A DNA stretch of 64,000 nt, from the NCBI RefSeq assembly GCF_015291745.1, contig NZ_CP030059.1:1577501-1641500 (forward strand). The letters run 5' to 3'. Below the pieces are notes generated by a model that saw only the letters and a program-made list of their open reading frames with translations, had not been told where the DNA came from and searched no databases. Below, in pieces: positions 1 through 8,689 of the stretch (positions are counted from its first letter, which is position 1; each line of letters opens with the position of its first letter). Source of the DNA: Bradyrhizobium sp. CCBAU 53351 (GTDB taxonomy: Bacteria; Pseudomonadota; Alphaproteobacteria; Rhizobiales; Xanthobacteraceae). Made by a program: the position numbers and the translations under genes.

Positions 1-461
1 TCCTCCTCGCGCTCGCCGAGCTTTCGTGTCGCTGCTGCGACTTCACTCGCCAGGTGCGCGGCACGATCGCTGAGCTTGCGTACGGCTGCACCAAGCTGAA
101 CCAAATTCCGCAGGCGCACCGTCATCTCGACGCTTTGCGGCGCCTTGGGCAGGAAATCGGTTGCACCGGCCTGCAGCGCTTCCATCTTGACGTCGTCGGT
201 CTGTCGCGAGGTGATCATCGCGATCGGGATGTCGGCACAGCCGGGCAGGGACCGGAAGACGCGGATGAAGCTGATGCCGTCCATATGCGGCATCTCGTAG
301 TCGACCAGCACGAGGTCGAAAACGCGCTCACGCGCGCAGGTCAGCGCTTCCACGGGATCGAGGAAGGTCGTGGCTTCGACCAGACCTTCGGCCTCGATGT
401 GACGTTTCAGGAAGTTGAGGACGGAGCGGCTGTCGTCAACCAGGAGCGCTTGGGTCAGCAT
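1..461 (-). CDS. Response regulator, probably RpfG-type (3' part off the window)
   Basis: The gene reads leftward from the ATG at 461 and leaves the window after 153 codons. The N-terminal 120 residues form a CheY-like receiver: acidic pair D9/D10, phosphoacceptor D54 in LVDYEMPHMDG, and a LPKAP segment with the conserved lysine. A helical linker rich in Ala, Arg and Glu follows, as between the receiver and HD-GYP domains of RpfG-like c-di-GMP phosphodiesterases. The HD-GYP part cannot be seen, so the output domain is inference. Other receivers with helical linkers (GGDEF outputs) are possible. It is divergent from the che operon, with 258 bases between the two starts, so a functional link to chemotaxis is plausible but not shown. 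Confidence 0.8.
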   Translation of the reverse strand, partial: MLTQALLVDDSRSVLNFLKRHIEAEGLVEATTFLDPVEALTCARERVFDLVLVDYEMPHMDGISFIRVFRSLPGCADIPIAMITSRQTDDVKMEALQAGATDFLPKAPQSVEMTVRLRNLVQLGAAVRKLSDRAAHLASEVAAATRKLGEREE

Positions 462-719
462 GAAGGGGCCGGGCTCTCTTCGCTGGCAAAGGCAGGAACT
501 CATGCATACGCGTGCCAATTTAACGCGAAGCAAATGCGCGGCACGCGGCGCATCACTCGCCACAGCGCGCACGTAGTTTCACGGAGCTGTGCACGTCTGC
601 ATGCACTTGCGCGAATTCCGAGAGAATGTGACCCGTAGTTGTACGGACCACTCCGTTAGGAGTTTGCTCATTTGATTCACGTCAAACGTGTATCGGAATT
701 TAGCAGAGGCGGGGCAGCG

Positions 720-1043
720 ATGGCGCTCAATCCGACGGAGCCGAAGTGGTCGTTGCGGTTGCCCGCCGATTGCAGCATAGCGGCCATTCGCAGTGTCTAT
801 GATCTCATTCGCGAGGCGTTCGGCCGCCAGCAGCGGCTCGAGATCGACTGCTCGAACGTCGACAAGGCCGACGTCACCTCGATCCAGCTTCTGCTGTCGA
901 CCGCCAAGACGGGCGAGGCCCAAGGCCGCCCGGTGGTCCTCACCTCCTTCTCCCAGTCTCTGCGTAACACCCTTCGCCGCGCCGGCTTCGCCAGCGAGGC
1001 GATGATCGATCAGCATTTCCCGCAAAAGAAAGATGGCACCTAA
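720..1043 (+). CDS. STAS-domain protein heading the che operon
   Basis: A 107-residue single STAS domain of the anti-sigma-factor-antagonist type. It has the alternating strand-helix pattern and the loop DKADVTSIQLL around residues 48-58, where T53/S54 occupy the usual phosphorylatable position. An in-frame codon at 672 would add 16 residues. The ATG at 720 is preferred because the STAS fold begins shortly after it and a purine-rich stretch (agaggcgggg) precedes it. The stop overlaps the ATG of cheY by one base, so the two are translationally coupled. STAS proteins at this position occur in several alphaproteobacterial che operons. The role here (adaptor or phosphate sink) is inference. Confidence 0.85.
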   Translation: MALNPTEPKWSLRLPADCSIAAIRSVYDLIREAFGRQQRLEIDCSNVDKADVTSIQLLLSTAKTGEAQGRPVVLTSFSQSLRNTLRRAGFASEAMIDQHFPQKKDGT

Positions 1044-1408
1044 TGGCCACGATTCTCACGGTCGACGATTCCCCAAGCATCCGGCAAATGATCAAGGTCG
1101 TGCTCGAGCCGGCCGGTCATAGCGTGATCGAGGCCGGCGACGGTGCGCAAGGGCTCGCCAAGGCGCAGGCCGGCAAGCTCGATCTCGTGATCACCGACCT
1201 CAACATGCCCGTCATGAACGGGCTGGAGCTGATCCGGGCGCTGCGCAAGCTGCCGAGCGCGGTCGGCATGCCCATCGTGTTCCTGACGACCGAATCCAAC
1301 GACACGGTGAAGCAGGAAGCCAAGAGCGCCGGCGCCACCGGCTGGATCACCAAGCCCTTCAAGCCCGAGCAATTGCTGGCCGTGGTCGGCAAGCTGGTGC
1401 GCGCATGA
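1043..1408 (+). CDS. cheY: Chemotaxis response regulator CheY
   Basis: A 121-residue stand-alone receiver, the normal CheY length. Visible residues are the acidic pair D8/D9, phosphoacceptor D52 in ITDLNMP, the switch threonines at 82/83 in FLTTES, and K104 in ITKPFKP. It should take phosphate from the CheA encoded next. The start overlaps the STAS stop by one base, and its own stop overlaps the cheA ATG in an ATGA arrangement. Whether the output is the flagellar motor or another process cannot be read from the sequence, because no flagellar genes are in the window. Confidence 0.95.
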   Translation: MATILTVDDSPSIRQMIKVVLEPAGHSVIEAGDGAQGLAKAQAGKLDLVITDLNMPVMNGLELIRALRKLPSAVGMPIVFLTTESNDTVKQEAKSAGATGWITKPFKPEQLLAVVGKLVRA

Positions 1409-3498
1409 GCGCGATGGACCCGACCGAGATCTTCCGTCAGGAAGCCGCCGAGCTCTTCGAAGTTCTTGAAGGAGCCCTGCTCGATCTCGGCCTGCGTCCC
1501 GACGACCGCGAACTGGTCGATTCCGCATTCCGCGCCCTGCATACGATCAAGGGCTCGGGCGCCATGTTCGGCTTCGACAAGGTCGCCTCCTTCACCCACG
1601 AATTCGAGACCGCGTTCGACCGCGTCCGCAAGGGCGAGATCAAGCCGACGCAGGAGCTGATCTCGGTCGCGCTCGCCGCCAAGGACTATATCCGCGCGCT
1701 GATCGAGGATCCCCAGTCGACCGACGACGTCATCGGCGAGGCCATCCTCGACGACCTCAAGCGCTTCGTCACGGCCGACCAGCCTGCCGCTGCGGTCGTC
1801 GCGATCGCCGAGGCGCCGCCGCTGGCCCCGGCCGAGAGCAAGCAGGCCGGCTGGCACCTGTACCTGGAATTCGAATCACACATCCTGCGCAACGGCTCGA
1901 ACCCGCTCGACCTGCTGGAAGATCTCTGCAAGCTCGGTCCCTGTTTCGTCGTGCCCGTCACCGACGGCATTCCGCTGCTCGACGAGATGGAGCCGGAAGA
2001 CTGCTATCTGAAGTGGGACGTCAAGCTGCACGCGGTCTGCGACAAGGACGCGATCGACGACGTCTTCATGTTCGTCCAGGACGAGATGAAGCTGACGCTC
2101 TCGCCGCTCGCGCAGGCCGAGGCGCCCGCGCCTACGCCGCTGTTCCAGTTGCTCGACGAGGAGCCGCTCGTCTCCGAGATGGCTGCGCCGGTGGTCGAGC
2201 CCGCGCCCGTCGTCGAACAGCCCGCCGCAAAGACGGAATCCGAAGCCGCATCCGAATCGAAACCCGAGATCAAGCGTGAGGCGGCGCCCGCGCGCCGCGA
2301 GGAGGCCAAGCAGGATCGCGGCATTGCCACCGTCCGCGTCCAGGCCGAGCGCCTCGACGAGTTGATGGACCGCGTGGGCGAGCTTGTCATCGCGCAGGCG
2401 CGCCTGAGCCAGCTCGCTTCGTCCGGCTCCGACCTCTCGATCAAGATGATCGCCGAGGAAATCGAACGTCTCGCCTCGTCCCTGCGCGATACCACGATGG
2501 GTGCGCGCATGGTGCCGATCGGCTCGCTGTTCGGCCGCTTCCGCCGCCTGGTGCACGACCTGTCGCGCGATCTTTCGAAGCCGGTCGAATTCGTCACCAC
2601 GGGCGAGGACACCGAGCTCGACAAGACCATGATCGAGTGTCTCGCCGATCCCCTGGTCCACCTGATCCGCAACGCCATCGATCACGGCATCGAGGATACG
2701 GCCACGCGCTCCGCCAACGGCAAGACCGAGCAGGGCCGCATCGAGCTGGCCGCCGTTCACTCCGGCGCGCAGGTGCTCGTCACCGTGAAGGACAATGGCG
2801 GCGGCCTCAATACCGCGCGCATCCGTGCGAAAGCGGAAGAGCAGGGGCTGATCGCCGCTGGCGCCGTGCTCACCGATCACGAGATCCATCAATTCCTGTT
2901 CCACCCCGGCTTCTCGACGGCGCAAACCATCTCGGCCTTGTCCGGCCGCGGCGTCGGCATGGACGTGGTCAAGCGCACCATCGAGAACATGCGCGGTTCG
3001 ATCGACCTCTCGACGAGGCCCGGCCAGGGCACCACGGTGACGCTGCGCCTGCCGTTGACGCTCGCGATCATCGAGGGCCTCCTGATCCGCGTCGGCGAGG
3101 GCCGCTACATCATCCCGCTGTCCGCGGTCGAGGAATGCATCGAGCTGACCGCCGAGGACGAACGCTCGCGCGGCCGCAATTTCCTCAACGTGCGCGGCAA
3201 TCTCGTGCCCTTCCTCCGGCTGCGCGAGATCATGACCGCCTCCGGTGCGCCCGACCAGCACCAGAAGACCATCATCATCTCGACCGGCGAGACCCACGTC
3301 GGTCTCGTCGTCGACCAGATCATCGGCAACCACCAGACCGTGATCAAGTCGCTCTCCAAGCTGCACTCGGACGTCACGATCTTCTCCGGCGCGACGATCC
3401 TGGGTGACGGCACGGCGGCGCTGATCCTCGACGTCGCCCAGCTCGTCGCGTTGGCGCAGTCGAAGGTCGAAAAGCAGCACATCAGCGAGGCGGCGTGA
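1405..3498 (+). CDS. cheA: Chemotaxis histidine kinase CheA
   Basis: 697 residues with full CheA layout. The HPt domain is at the N terminus with the phosphorylated His46 in LHTIKGSGAMFGF. A P2-like region (about 150-235) is followed by an acidic/proline-rich linker. The dimerisation helices begin near 305. The ATPase domain shows the N box HLIRNAIDHGIED and G boxes DNGGGL and GRGVGMDVV. A CheW-like P5 domain forms the C terminus from about 555. It phosphorylates CheY and CheB in response to chemoreceptors through CheW. It overlaps cheY by four bases, and its stop overlaps the cheW ATG by one base. A second in-frame ATG lies three codons in; either would give a normal protein. Confidence 0.96.
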   Translation: MSAMDPTEIFRQEAAELFEVLEGALLDLGLRPDDRELVDSAFRALHTIKGSGAMFGFDKVASFTHEFETAFDRVRKGEIKPTQELISVALAAKDYIRALIEDPQSTDDVIGEAILDDLKRFVTADQPAAAVVAIAEAPPLAPAESKQAGWHLYLEFESHILRNGSNPLDLLEDLCKLGPCFVVPVTDGIPLLDEMEPEDCYLKWDVKLHAVCDKDAIDDVFMFVQDEMKLTLSPLAQAEAPAPTPLFQLLDEEPLVSEMAAPVVEPAPVVEQPAAKTESEAASESKPEIKREAAPARREEAKQDRGIATVRVQAERLDELMDRVGELVIAQARLSQLASSGSDLSIKMIAEEIERLASSLRDTTMGARMVPIGSLFGRFRRLVHDLSRDLSKPVEFVTTGEDTELDKTMIECLADPLVHLIRNAIDHGIEDTATRSANGKTEQGRIELAAVHSGAQVLVTVKDNGGGLNTARIRAKAEEQGLIAAGAVLTDHEIHQFLFHPGFSTAQTISALSGRGVGMDVVKRTIENMRGSIDLSTRPGQGTTVTLRLPLTLAIIEGLLIRVGEGRYIIPLSAVEECIELTAEDERSRGRNFLNVRGNLVPFLRLREIMTASGAPDQHQKTIIISTGETHVGLVVDQIIGNHQTVIKSLSKLHSDVTIFSGATILGDGTAALILDVAQLVALAQSKVEKQHISEAA

Positions 3499-3959
3499 TG
3501 AACGATGGTTTGACTGGCGAGCGTCAGACGGGCGCGATGCAGGTCGTGATGATCGGTCTCGGCGAGGAAAAATTCGCTCTCGATGCCGGCCTCGTCCGCG
3601 AGATCATCGACCCCGTTCCCGTGACCAAGGTCGCCGGCGCGCGGGCCTTCGTTCCCAGCGTGATCAACGTGCGCGGCAACGTCATTCCGCTCGCGGACCT
3701 GCGCATCCGCTTCGGCATGCCGCAGCTCGACGACTCCGCCGACACGCGCATCGTCGTCATCGAGCTCGAGCTGGACGGTGAGCCGGTTCTGGTCGGGGTC
3801 ACCGCCGACAAGGTCTACGAGGTCACCGAAATCTCGCAGACCGACGTACAGCAGACGCCGCGCGTCGGCATGCACTGGAAGCCGGAGTTCATTCGCTTCA
3901 TTGCGAAGTGGCGTGAAGAGTTTGTCATCGTTCCGAACATGGAACGCATCTTGAACTGA
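3498..3959 (+). CDS. cheW: Chemotaxis coupling protein CheW (first copy)
   Basis: 153 residues consisting of one CheW domain. It shows the typical VREIIDPVPVTKV segment and the INVRGNVIPLADLRIRFG core strand pair, with the receptor/kinase-binding surface arginines in place. It links chemoreceptors to CheA in the membrane-associated array. The start used is the ATG at 3498, which shares a base with the cheA stop (TGATG); a GTG one codon upstream is possible. A second, divergent CheW is encoded at 8147, so the operon can make two adaptors, perhaps for different receptors. Confidence 0.94.
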   Translation: MNDGLTGERQTGAMQVVMIGLGEEKFALDAGLVREIIDPVPVTKVAGARAFVPSVINVRGNVIPLADLRIRFGMPQLDDSADTRIVVIELELDGEPVLVGVTADKVYEVTEISQTDVQQTPRVGMHWKPEFIRFIAKWREEFVIVPNMERILN

Positions 3960-3995
3960 AAATCGGTCTCGAGGACCGTGGGCTTGGGGGCTCAA

Positions 3996-6080
3996 ATGCG
4001 ATTTACGATCAAGGCGAAGCTGGCGTGCGCGTTCGGCGCGATCATCGTGTTGTCGGGTTTTACGGGCGGGCTGGCCTATCTGAAACTCGCGGATCAGGTC
4101 GAGGTGTCCGCGGATTTCGTCGTGCGCGCCGCGCGCATCGACAAGGCCGGCGAGCTGCAGAACAACGTGCTCTATCAGACCAGGGCGGAGCGCGACATCA
4201 TCCTCGCCTCCACTGACGCGGAAATGCTGAAGCTGGTCGACGACATCAAGAAATATCGCTCCGATGCCAATCGTCTCCTCAGCGAGATCAAGGCCACCGC
4301 GTCCGATTTCGGCAGGCAGTTGCTGGACAAGTTTTCGGCGGCCTACGACAAGATGAACGCCGGCGAGGATGCGATGCTCGTCCATGCCCTGAAGAACTCG
4401 AACTATCGCGGCGCCCAATTGTGGTCGTCCGACGGCGTGCCGGTTCTGAAGCAGTGGAACGACGCTCTCGATGCGTCCCTCGTCGAGTTGAACCGTTTGC
4501 CGCCATCGACCGAGAAGAGCAGCGCGCTTCTGGCGAACAACGCCATCAGGCTGGAAGGTGTCCGCCTGCAGCGGCAGGTCGCCTTGTCGTTTTCGGCCTC
4601 GAGCATGGAAGAGCTGAACGCCGCGATCAAGGCGATCGCGCAGGAGGACGACGCGCTCAAGGCCGCGGTCAAGCAGGCTGTCGCTCCCCTTTCCGCGGTC
4701 GGCCTATCGCCGACGAGCATTGTCACTCAGACGGACCGTCTCTTCAATGTCGTCTCGCGTGCGGTCGAGATCGTCAAGGACGGCGGCAATATCAAAGCGA
4801 CGGCGATGGCGGCAACCGAAGGAAAGGCGAACGCTGCGGAGGCCATCGCGACCTCGGGCGAGTACATCTCGCTCGTGAAGAAGCAGATGACGGAGATGTC
4901 GGCGGCCTCCGTGCAGGAAGCCGGTCGGGCCAAGATCCTGCTGATCAGCGTCATCGGATTGTCGCTGCTGCTTGGCGCGACGTCGGCGATCATGATGGCC
5001 CTCAGCATCAGCCGCGGCCTGTCTCGCGCGGTCAATCTTGCCGGTTCCGTCGCAAATGGCGATCTGAGCCAGACGATCGCCGTCAAGAGCAACGACGAGA
5101 TCGGCGACCTCGTTCGCTCGCTGAATGCAATGGTCGAGAAGCTCCGTCAGGTGGTGTCGGAAGCGCTTACCGCCGCCCAGAACGTATCTGCCGGCAGCCA
5201 GGAGCTGTCCGCCAGCGCCGAACAGCTGTCACAAGGCGCGACGGAGCAGGCTTCCTCGGCGGAAGAAGCCTCGTCGTCCATGGAAGAGATGGCGTCCAAC
5301 GTGAAGCAGAACGCCGACAACGCCAACCAGACCGAGAAGATTGCCGCGCAGTCGGCGCGCGACGCCGAATCCAGCGGCAGCGCCGTCGGGCGTGCCGTTC
5401 ACGCGATGCAGACCATCGCCGAGAAGATCACGATCGTGCAGGAGATCGCGCGGCAGACCGACCTGCTCGCGCTCAACGCGGCCGTCGAAGCCGCCCGCGC
5501 CGGCGAGCATGGCAAGGGCTTTGCGGTGGTCGCCTCCGAAGTGCGCAAGCTCGCCGAGCGCAGCCAGGCCGCCGCCGCCGAAATCGGCACGCTGTCGACC
5601 GAGACCGTCAAGGTAGCTCAGGAAGCCGGAGAGATGCTCTCCAAGCTGGTGCCGGACATCAAGAAGACGGCGGAGCTGGTTCAGGAGATCACGGCGGCCT
5701 GCCGCGAGCAGGACGTGGGTTCCGCGCAGATCAACCAGGCGATCCAGCAGCTCGACAAGGTCGGCCAGCAGAACGCCAGCGCATCCGAGCAGGTCTCCTC
5801 GACCTCCGAGGAGCTGGCCTCCCAGGCCGAGCAGCTGCAGTCGACGATCTCCTTCTTCCGTATCGACGAGGCCGCACGCAAGTCGGTGGCCGCTCCCCAG
5901 GAAGTCGATCGGGCCGTTGTTCAGCTTCGCGCCAAGGCGGCCAGGATGGCCACGGTCGATCGTCGCGGCAAAGCGCCGGTAGCGAAGCCGGCACGGGCCC
6001 TGAAGGCCGCCGGCGGCGGCGGCTTCGCCTTCGATATGGATGACAGCGGCGACGACCGCGACGCCGAGTTTCAACGCTAA
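3996..6080 (+). CDS. Methyl-accepting chemotaxis protein, long ligand domain, one HAMP
   Basis: 694-residue transmembrane chemoreceptor. TM1 is at about 8-30. A long helical periplasmic domain (about 31-308) follows, then TM2 (about 310-335), a single HAMP (about 336-390), and a coiled-coil signalling domain with the tip at about 483-525 ([20 protein letters not shown]). The start is taken at the ATG at 3996 because [10 protein letters not shown] matches the start of the other two receptors; a GTG at 3978 would add six residues. The periplasmic domain is about 130 residues longer than in its two neighbours, so it probably senses something different. The C terminus is a lysine/alanine-rich tail ending in a conserved acidic FQR motif. 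Confidence 0.93.
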   Translation: MRFTIKAKLACAFGAIIVLSGFTGGLAYLKLADQVEVSADFVVRAARIDKAGELQNNVLYQTRAERDIILASTDAEMLKLVDDIKKYRSDANRLLSEIKATASDFGRQLLDKFSAAYDKMNAGEDAMLVHALKNSNYRGAQLWSSDGVPVLKQWNDALDASLVELNRLPPSTEKSSALLANNAIRLEGVRLQRQVALSFSASSMEELNAAIKAIAQEDDALKAAVKQAVAPLSAVGLSPTSIVTQTDRLFNVVSRAVEIVKDGGNIKATAMAATEGKANAAEAIATSGEYISLVKKQMTEMSAASVQEAGRAKILLISVIGLSLLLGATSAIMMALSISRGLSRAVNLAGSVANGDLSQTIAVKSNDEIGDLVRSLNAMVEKLRQVVSEALTAAQNVSAGSQELSASAEQLSQGATEQASSAEEASSSMEEMASNVKQNADNANQTEKIAAQSARDAESSGSAVGRAVHAMQTIAEKITIVQEIARQTDLLALNAAVEAARAGEHGKGFAVVASEVRKLAERSQAAAAEIGTLSTETVKVAQEAGEMLSKLVPDIKKTAELVQEITAACREQDVGSAQINQAIQQLDKVGQQNASASEQVSSTSEELASQAEQLQSTISFFRIDEAARKSVAAPQEVDRAVVQLRAKAARMATVDRRGKAPVAKPARALKAAGGGGFAFDMDDSGDDRDAEFQR

Positions 6081-6091
6081 CATTCTTCCTG

Positions 6092-6119
6092 GGGAGAAGC
6101 GCAGTGAAGCGCTTCTCCC
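6092..6119 (+). terminator. Perfect hairpin after the first chemoreceptor gene
   Basis: An 11-bp perfect inverted repeat (arms 6092-6102 and 6109-6119, loop agtgaa) lies 11 bases after the stop codon at 6080. No T run follows, so it is more likely an mRNA-stabilising or partially terminating hairpin than a full intrinsic terminator. Similar structures follow the other two receptor genes. Confidence 0.55.
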
Positions 6120-6155
6120 GAGATCACGCCGGGCCGAACGCGAAGGACTTCGAGG

Positions 6156-8084
6156 ATGAGATTCACAGTTAAAGCAAAGCTGGCCAGCGCATTCGGTCTG
6201 GTCATCGTCCTGTCCATGATCGCCGGCGGCGTTGCGTACATGAAGCTCGGCGACATGATGGCGACGGCCGATAGCATGGTCCTGCGCGCCAAGCGCATGG
6301 AAAAGGCCACCCAGATCGAGAAGGACATCCTGCTCCAGCTCCGGGCGGAGAAGAATGCCATTCTGGGGACCGAGGCCGAAGCGGAACAGTTCGCCGCCGA
6401 CGCCGCCAAGCGTCGCGAGCACGCGACGAAGACGCGGGATGAAGTCCATGCTCTGGCGAGCGAGGCCGGCAGAAAGCTGCTCGATAGCTTCGCCGGCGTC
6501 TACGCCAAGATGAACGCGTATCAGGAAGAGACCATCCGGCTCGCGAAGACCGACAAGGCGAAAGCGACCGAGCGTTCGATGAACGAGGGTCGCAAGGTGG
6601 TCGCGGACGCCATGGAGTCGATGGGCGTCTATGTCGAGAACACCAAGACGCAGATGGCCGAGCAGGCCGCTCATTCGAAAGAGGAAGGGCACCAGGCACA
6701 GTTCATGCTGATGACGCTGATCGGCGTGTCGCTGGTCATCGCGGTCGGAGCTGCCGTCTGGATTTCGATCTCGATCAGCCGTTCGCTCGGCCGCGCGGTG
6801 GGTCTTTCCAACGCGGTCGCGATCGGCGACCTCAGCCAGACCATCGAGGTCCAGAGCAACGACGAGGTCGGCGACCTCGTCAAGTCGCTGAATGCAATGA
6901 CCGCGAATCTCAACGCGACTGCGGCGATCGCCAACGAGGTCGCGCAAGGCAATCTGGCCGTCGAGGCCAAGCCGCTTTCCGACAAGGACACTTTGGGAAT
7001 CGCCCTCGAGCGCATGATCGCGAGCCTGAACGCCAGCGCAGAAGTTGCCAACGAGATCGCGCGCGGCAATCTCACGGTCGAGGCCAAGCGCCTCTCCGAC
7101 AAGGACAAGCTCGGCATTGCCCTCGAAACCATGGTGCAGAGGCTCCGGCAGATCGTTTCCGAGGCCCTGACCGCGGCGCAGAACGTCTCGGCCGGGAGCC
7201 AGGAGCTCTCCGCCAGCGCCGAGCAGCTCTCGCAAGGGGCGACCGAGCAGGCTTCGTCCGCGGAGGAGGCCTCCTCGTCGATGGAGGAGATGGCTTCCAA
7301 TGTGAAGCAGAATGCTGACAACGCCAATCAGACCGAGCAGATCGCGGCGCAGTCGGCCAAGGACGCCGAGGCCAGCGGCGCTGCCGTCGGCCGTGCGGTC
7401 CAGGCGATGCAGACGATCGCCGAGAAGATCACCATCGTCCAGGAGATCGCGCGCCAGACCGACCTGCTCGCTCTCAACGCCGCGGTCGAAGCCGCGCGCG
7501 CCGGCGAGCATGGCAAGGGCTTTGCCGTCGTGGCTTCCGAAGTGCGGAAGCTTGCCGAGCGCAGCCAGGCGGCAGCGGCCGAAATCGGCACGTTGTCGGC
7601 CGAGACCGTGAAGGTCGCCCAGGAAGCGGGCGGCATGCTCTCCAAGCTGGTGCCCGATATCAAGAAGACCGCCGACCTCGTTCAGGAGATTACCGCGGCC
7701 TGCCGCGAGCAGGATGTCGGTGCGGCCCAGATCAACCAGGCGATCCAGCAGCTCGACAAGGTCGGCCAGCAGAATGCCAGCGCCTCCGAGCAGGTGTCCT
7801 CGACCTCCGAGGAACTCGCCTCGCAGGCCGAGCAGCTCCAATCGACCATCTCGTACTTCCGGATCGAGCAGGCCTCGCGCAGCGCCAAGGCCGCGCCGCA
7901 GCAGGTCGACCACGCTGTCGGCCAGCTCCGCGCCAAGGCGGCGAAGATGGCAGCGGCCGACCACGGCAACAGAAGGCCCGCATCCAAGCCGGCGCGCGGT
8001 CTGAAGGTCGCGGGTGGTGGGGGCGGTTTCGCTTTCGATATGGACGAAGCCGACGACGATCGCGACGCCGAATTCCAGCGCTAA
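6156..8084 (+). CDS. Methyl-accepting chemotaxis protein with three HAMP-like units
   Basis: 642 residues. TM1 is at about 8-30, a short four-helix-type periplasmic domain at about 31-178, TM2 at about 180-205, and a canonical HAMP ends near 252. Two further HAMP-like units of 39 residues each follow (DNA 6912-7028 and 7029-7145), with the shared core [16 protein letters not shown] and its variant. The signalling hairpin tip is near 428-470 and is almost identical to those of the other two receptors. The tail ends in [25 protein letters not shown] sequence (last 20 residues region). Start at the ATG at 6156. It should feed CheA through one of the two CheW proteins. Confidence 0.93.
   Translation: MRFTVKAKLASAFGLVIVLSMIAGGVAYMKLGDMMATADSMVLRAKRMEKATQIEKDILLQLRAEKNAILGTEAEAEQFAADAAKRREHATKTRDEVHALASEAGRKLLDSFAGVYAKMNAYQEETIRLAKTDKAKATERSMNEGRKVVADAMESMGVYVENTKTQMAEQAAHSKEEGHQAQFMLMTLIGVSLVIAVGAAVWISISISRSLGRAVGLSNAVAIGDLSQTIEVQSNDEVGDLVKSLNAMTANLNATAAIANEVAQGNLAVEAKPLSDKDTLGIALERMIASLNASAEVANEIARGNLTVEAKRLSDKDKLGIALETMVQRLRQIVSEALTAAQNVSAGSQELSASAEQLSQGATEQASSAEEASSSMEEMASNVKQNADNANQTEQIAAQSAKDAEASGAAVGRAVQAMQTIAEKITIVQEIARQTDLLALNAAVEAARAGEHGKGFAVVASEVRKLAERSQAAAAEIGTLSAETVKVAQEAGGMLSKLVPDIKKTADLVQEITAACREQDVGAAQINQAIQQLDKVGQQNASASEQVSSTSEELASQAEQLQSTISYFRIEQASRSAKAAPQQVDHAVGQLRAKAAKMAAADHGNRRPASKPARGLKVAGGGGGFAFDMDEADDDRDAEFQR
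6912..7145 (+). repeat. In-frame tandem repeat of a 117-bp HAMP-like unit
   Basis: Two consecutive 117-bp units (6912-7028 and 7029-7145) inside the second chemoreceptor gene each encode 39 residues. They share the pattern N-A-x-A-x-x-ANE-x-A-x-GNL-x-VEAK-x-LSDKD-x-LGIALE-x-M. The third chemoreceptor has one such unit (9449-9565) and the first has none. The units look like divergent HAMP domains added between the canonical HAMP and the signalling domain. Confidence 0.85.
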
Positions 8085-8089
8085 CCAGC

Positions 8090-8111
8090 TGGTCCGGCCG
8101 ACGCCGGACCA
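8090..8111 (+). terminator. Perfect hairpin after the second chemoreceptor gene
   Basis: A 9-bp perfect inverted repeat (arms 8090-8098 and 8103-8111, four-base loop) begins six bases after the receptor stop and lies 36 bases before the downstream cheW start. There is no T run, so read-through is expected. It may protect the upstream message from 3' exonucleases. Confidence 0.5.
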
Positions 8112-8146
8112 ACGTCCCGGACACACCCGACCGAGTGGAACGCACC

Positions 8147-8629
8147 ATGGCCGCAACCTCGCAATACCTGACGCTCGGTCTCGCCGGCGAGACGTTCGGC
8201 ATCAGCATTCGCAATGTCCGGGAAATCCTGGACATGCGGCCGATCTCACGGCTGCCGCACGCGCCGGATTTCCTGCTCGGCATGATCGACGTCCGCGGCA
8301 GCGGCTATCCGATCGTCGATCTCAGGACCAAGCTCGGCCTGCCCAGCGTGTCGGCCACCGAGGCGACCCGCATCATCATTCTCGATGTGCCGATGAAGGG
8401 CCGTCTGGTTGGCGTCGGTTTCGTCGCCGATTGCGTCTTCGAAGTCACCGACATCGACGAGCAGGCGATCGAGCCCGTGCCGGAGGTCGGTGGCAAGTGG
8501 CAGTCCGACTATGCGGCCGGCATCGGACGCAAGGGTGAAAAGTTCGTCATCATTTTCGATCTCGCCAAGTTGATGGCACATGACGAGATCCCGGAAGGAA
8601 GCGATGCGGATGCATTCCGCGCCGCGTGA
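8147..8629 (+). CDS. cheW: Chemotaxis coupling protein CheW (second copy)
   Basis: 160-residue single CheW domain: NVREILDMRPISRLPHAPDF, then MIDVRGSGYPIVDLRTKLG, the conserved strand and loop that bind receptor and CheA. It differs clearly from the first CheW, so the two are not a recent duplication. Start is the ATG at 8147; a GTG at 8135 would add four residues. It lies between the second and third receptor genes. It may serve as the adaptor for one receptor type or compete with the first CheW, but the sequence does not settle this. Confidence 0.93.
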   Translation: MAATSQYLTLGLAGETFGISIRNVREILDMRPISRLPHAPDFLLGMIDVRGSGYPIVDLRTKLGLPSVSATEATRIIILDVPMKGRLVGVGFVADCVFEVTDIDEQAIEPVPEVGGKWQSDYAAGIGRKGEKFVIIFDLAKLMAHDEIPEGSDADAFRAA

Positions 8630-8689
8630 ATTGAAGAGCGTAATGCGTTGCCAAGTGAATAAACCCGATTAGAACCGATGAGATAGACC

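Noticed and set aside
1876..3480. Minus-strand frame of 534 codons opposite cheA
   Set aside because: Shadow of cheA; the plus strand has the full kinase domain set and coupled starts.
6912..7145. Receptor repeats as a mobile element or satellite
   Set aside because: They are in frame, code for HAMP-like units, and similar units occur in the neighbouring receptor.
5229..8156. A 975-codon open frame on the minus strand opposite the first two chemoreceptors
   Set aside because: It mirrors the coding strand of two real receptors in GC-rich DNA, where antisense frames stay open by codon bias. It has Leu/Gly/Arg-rich composition and no domain.
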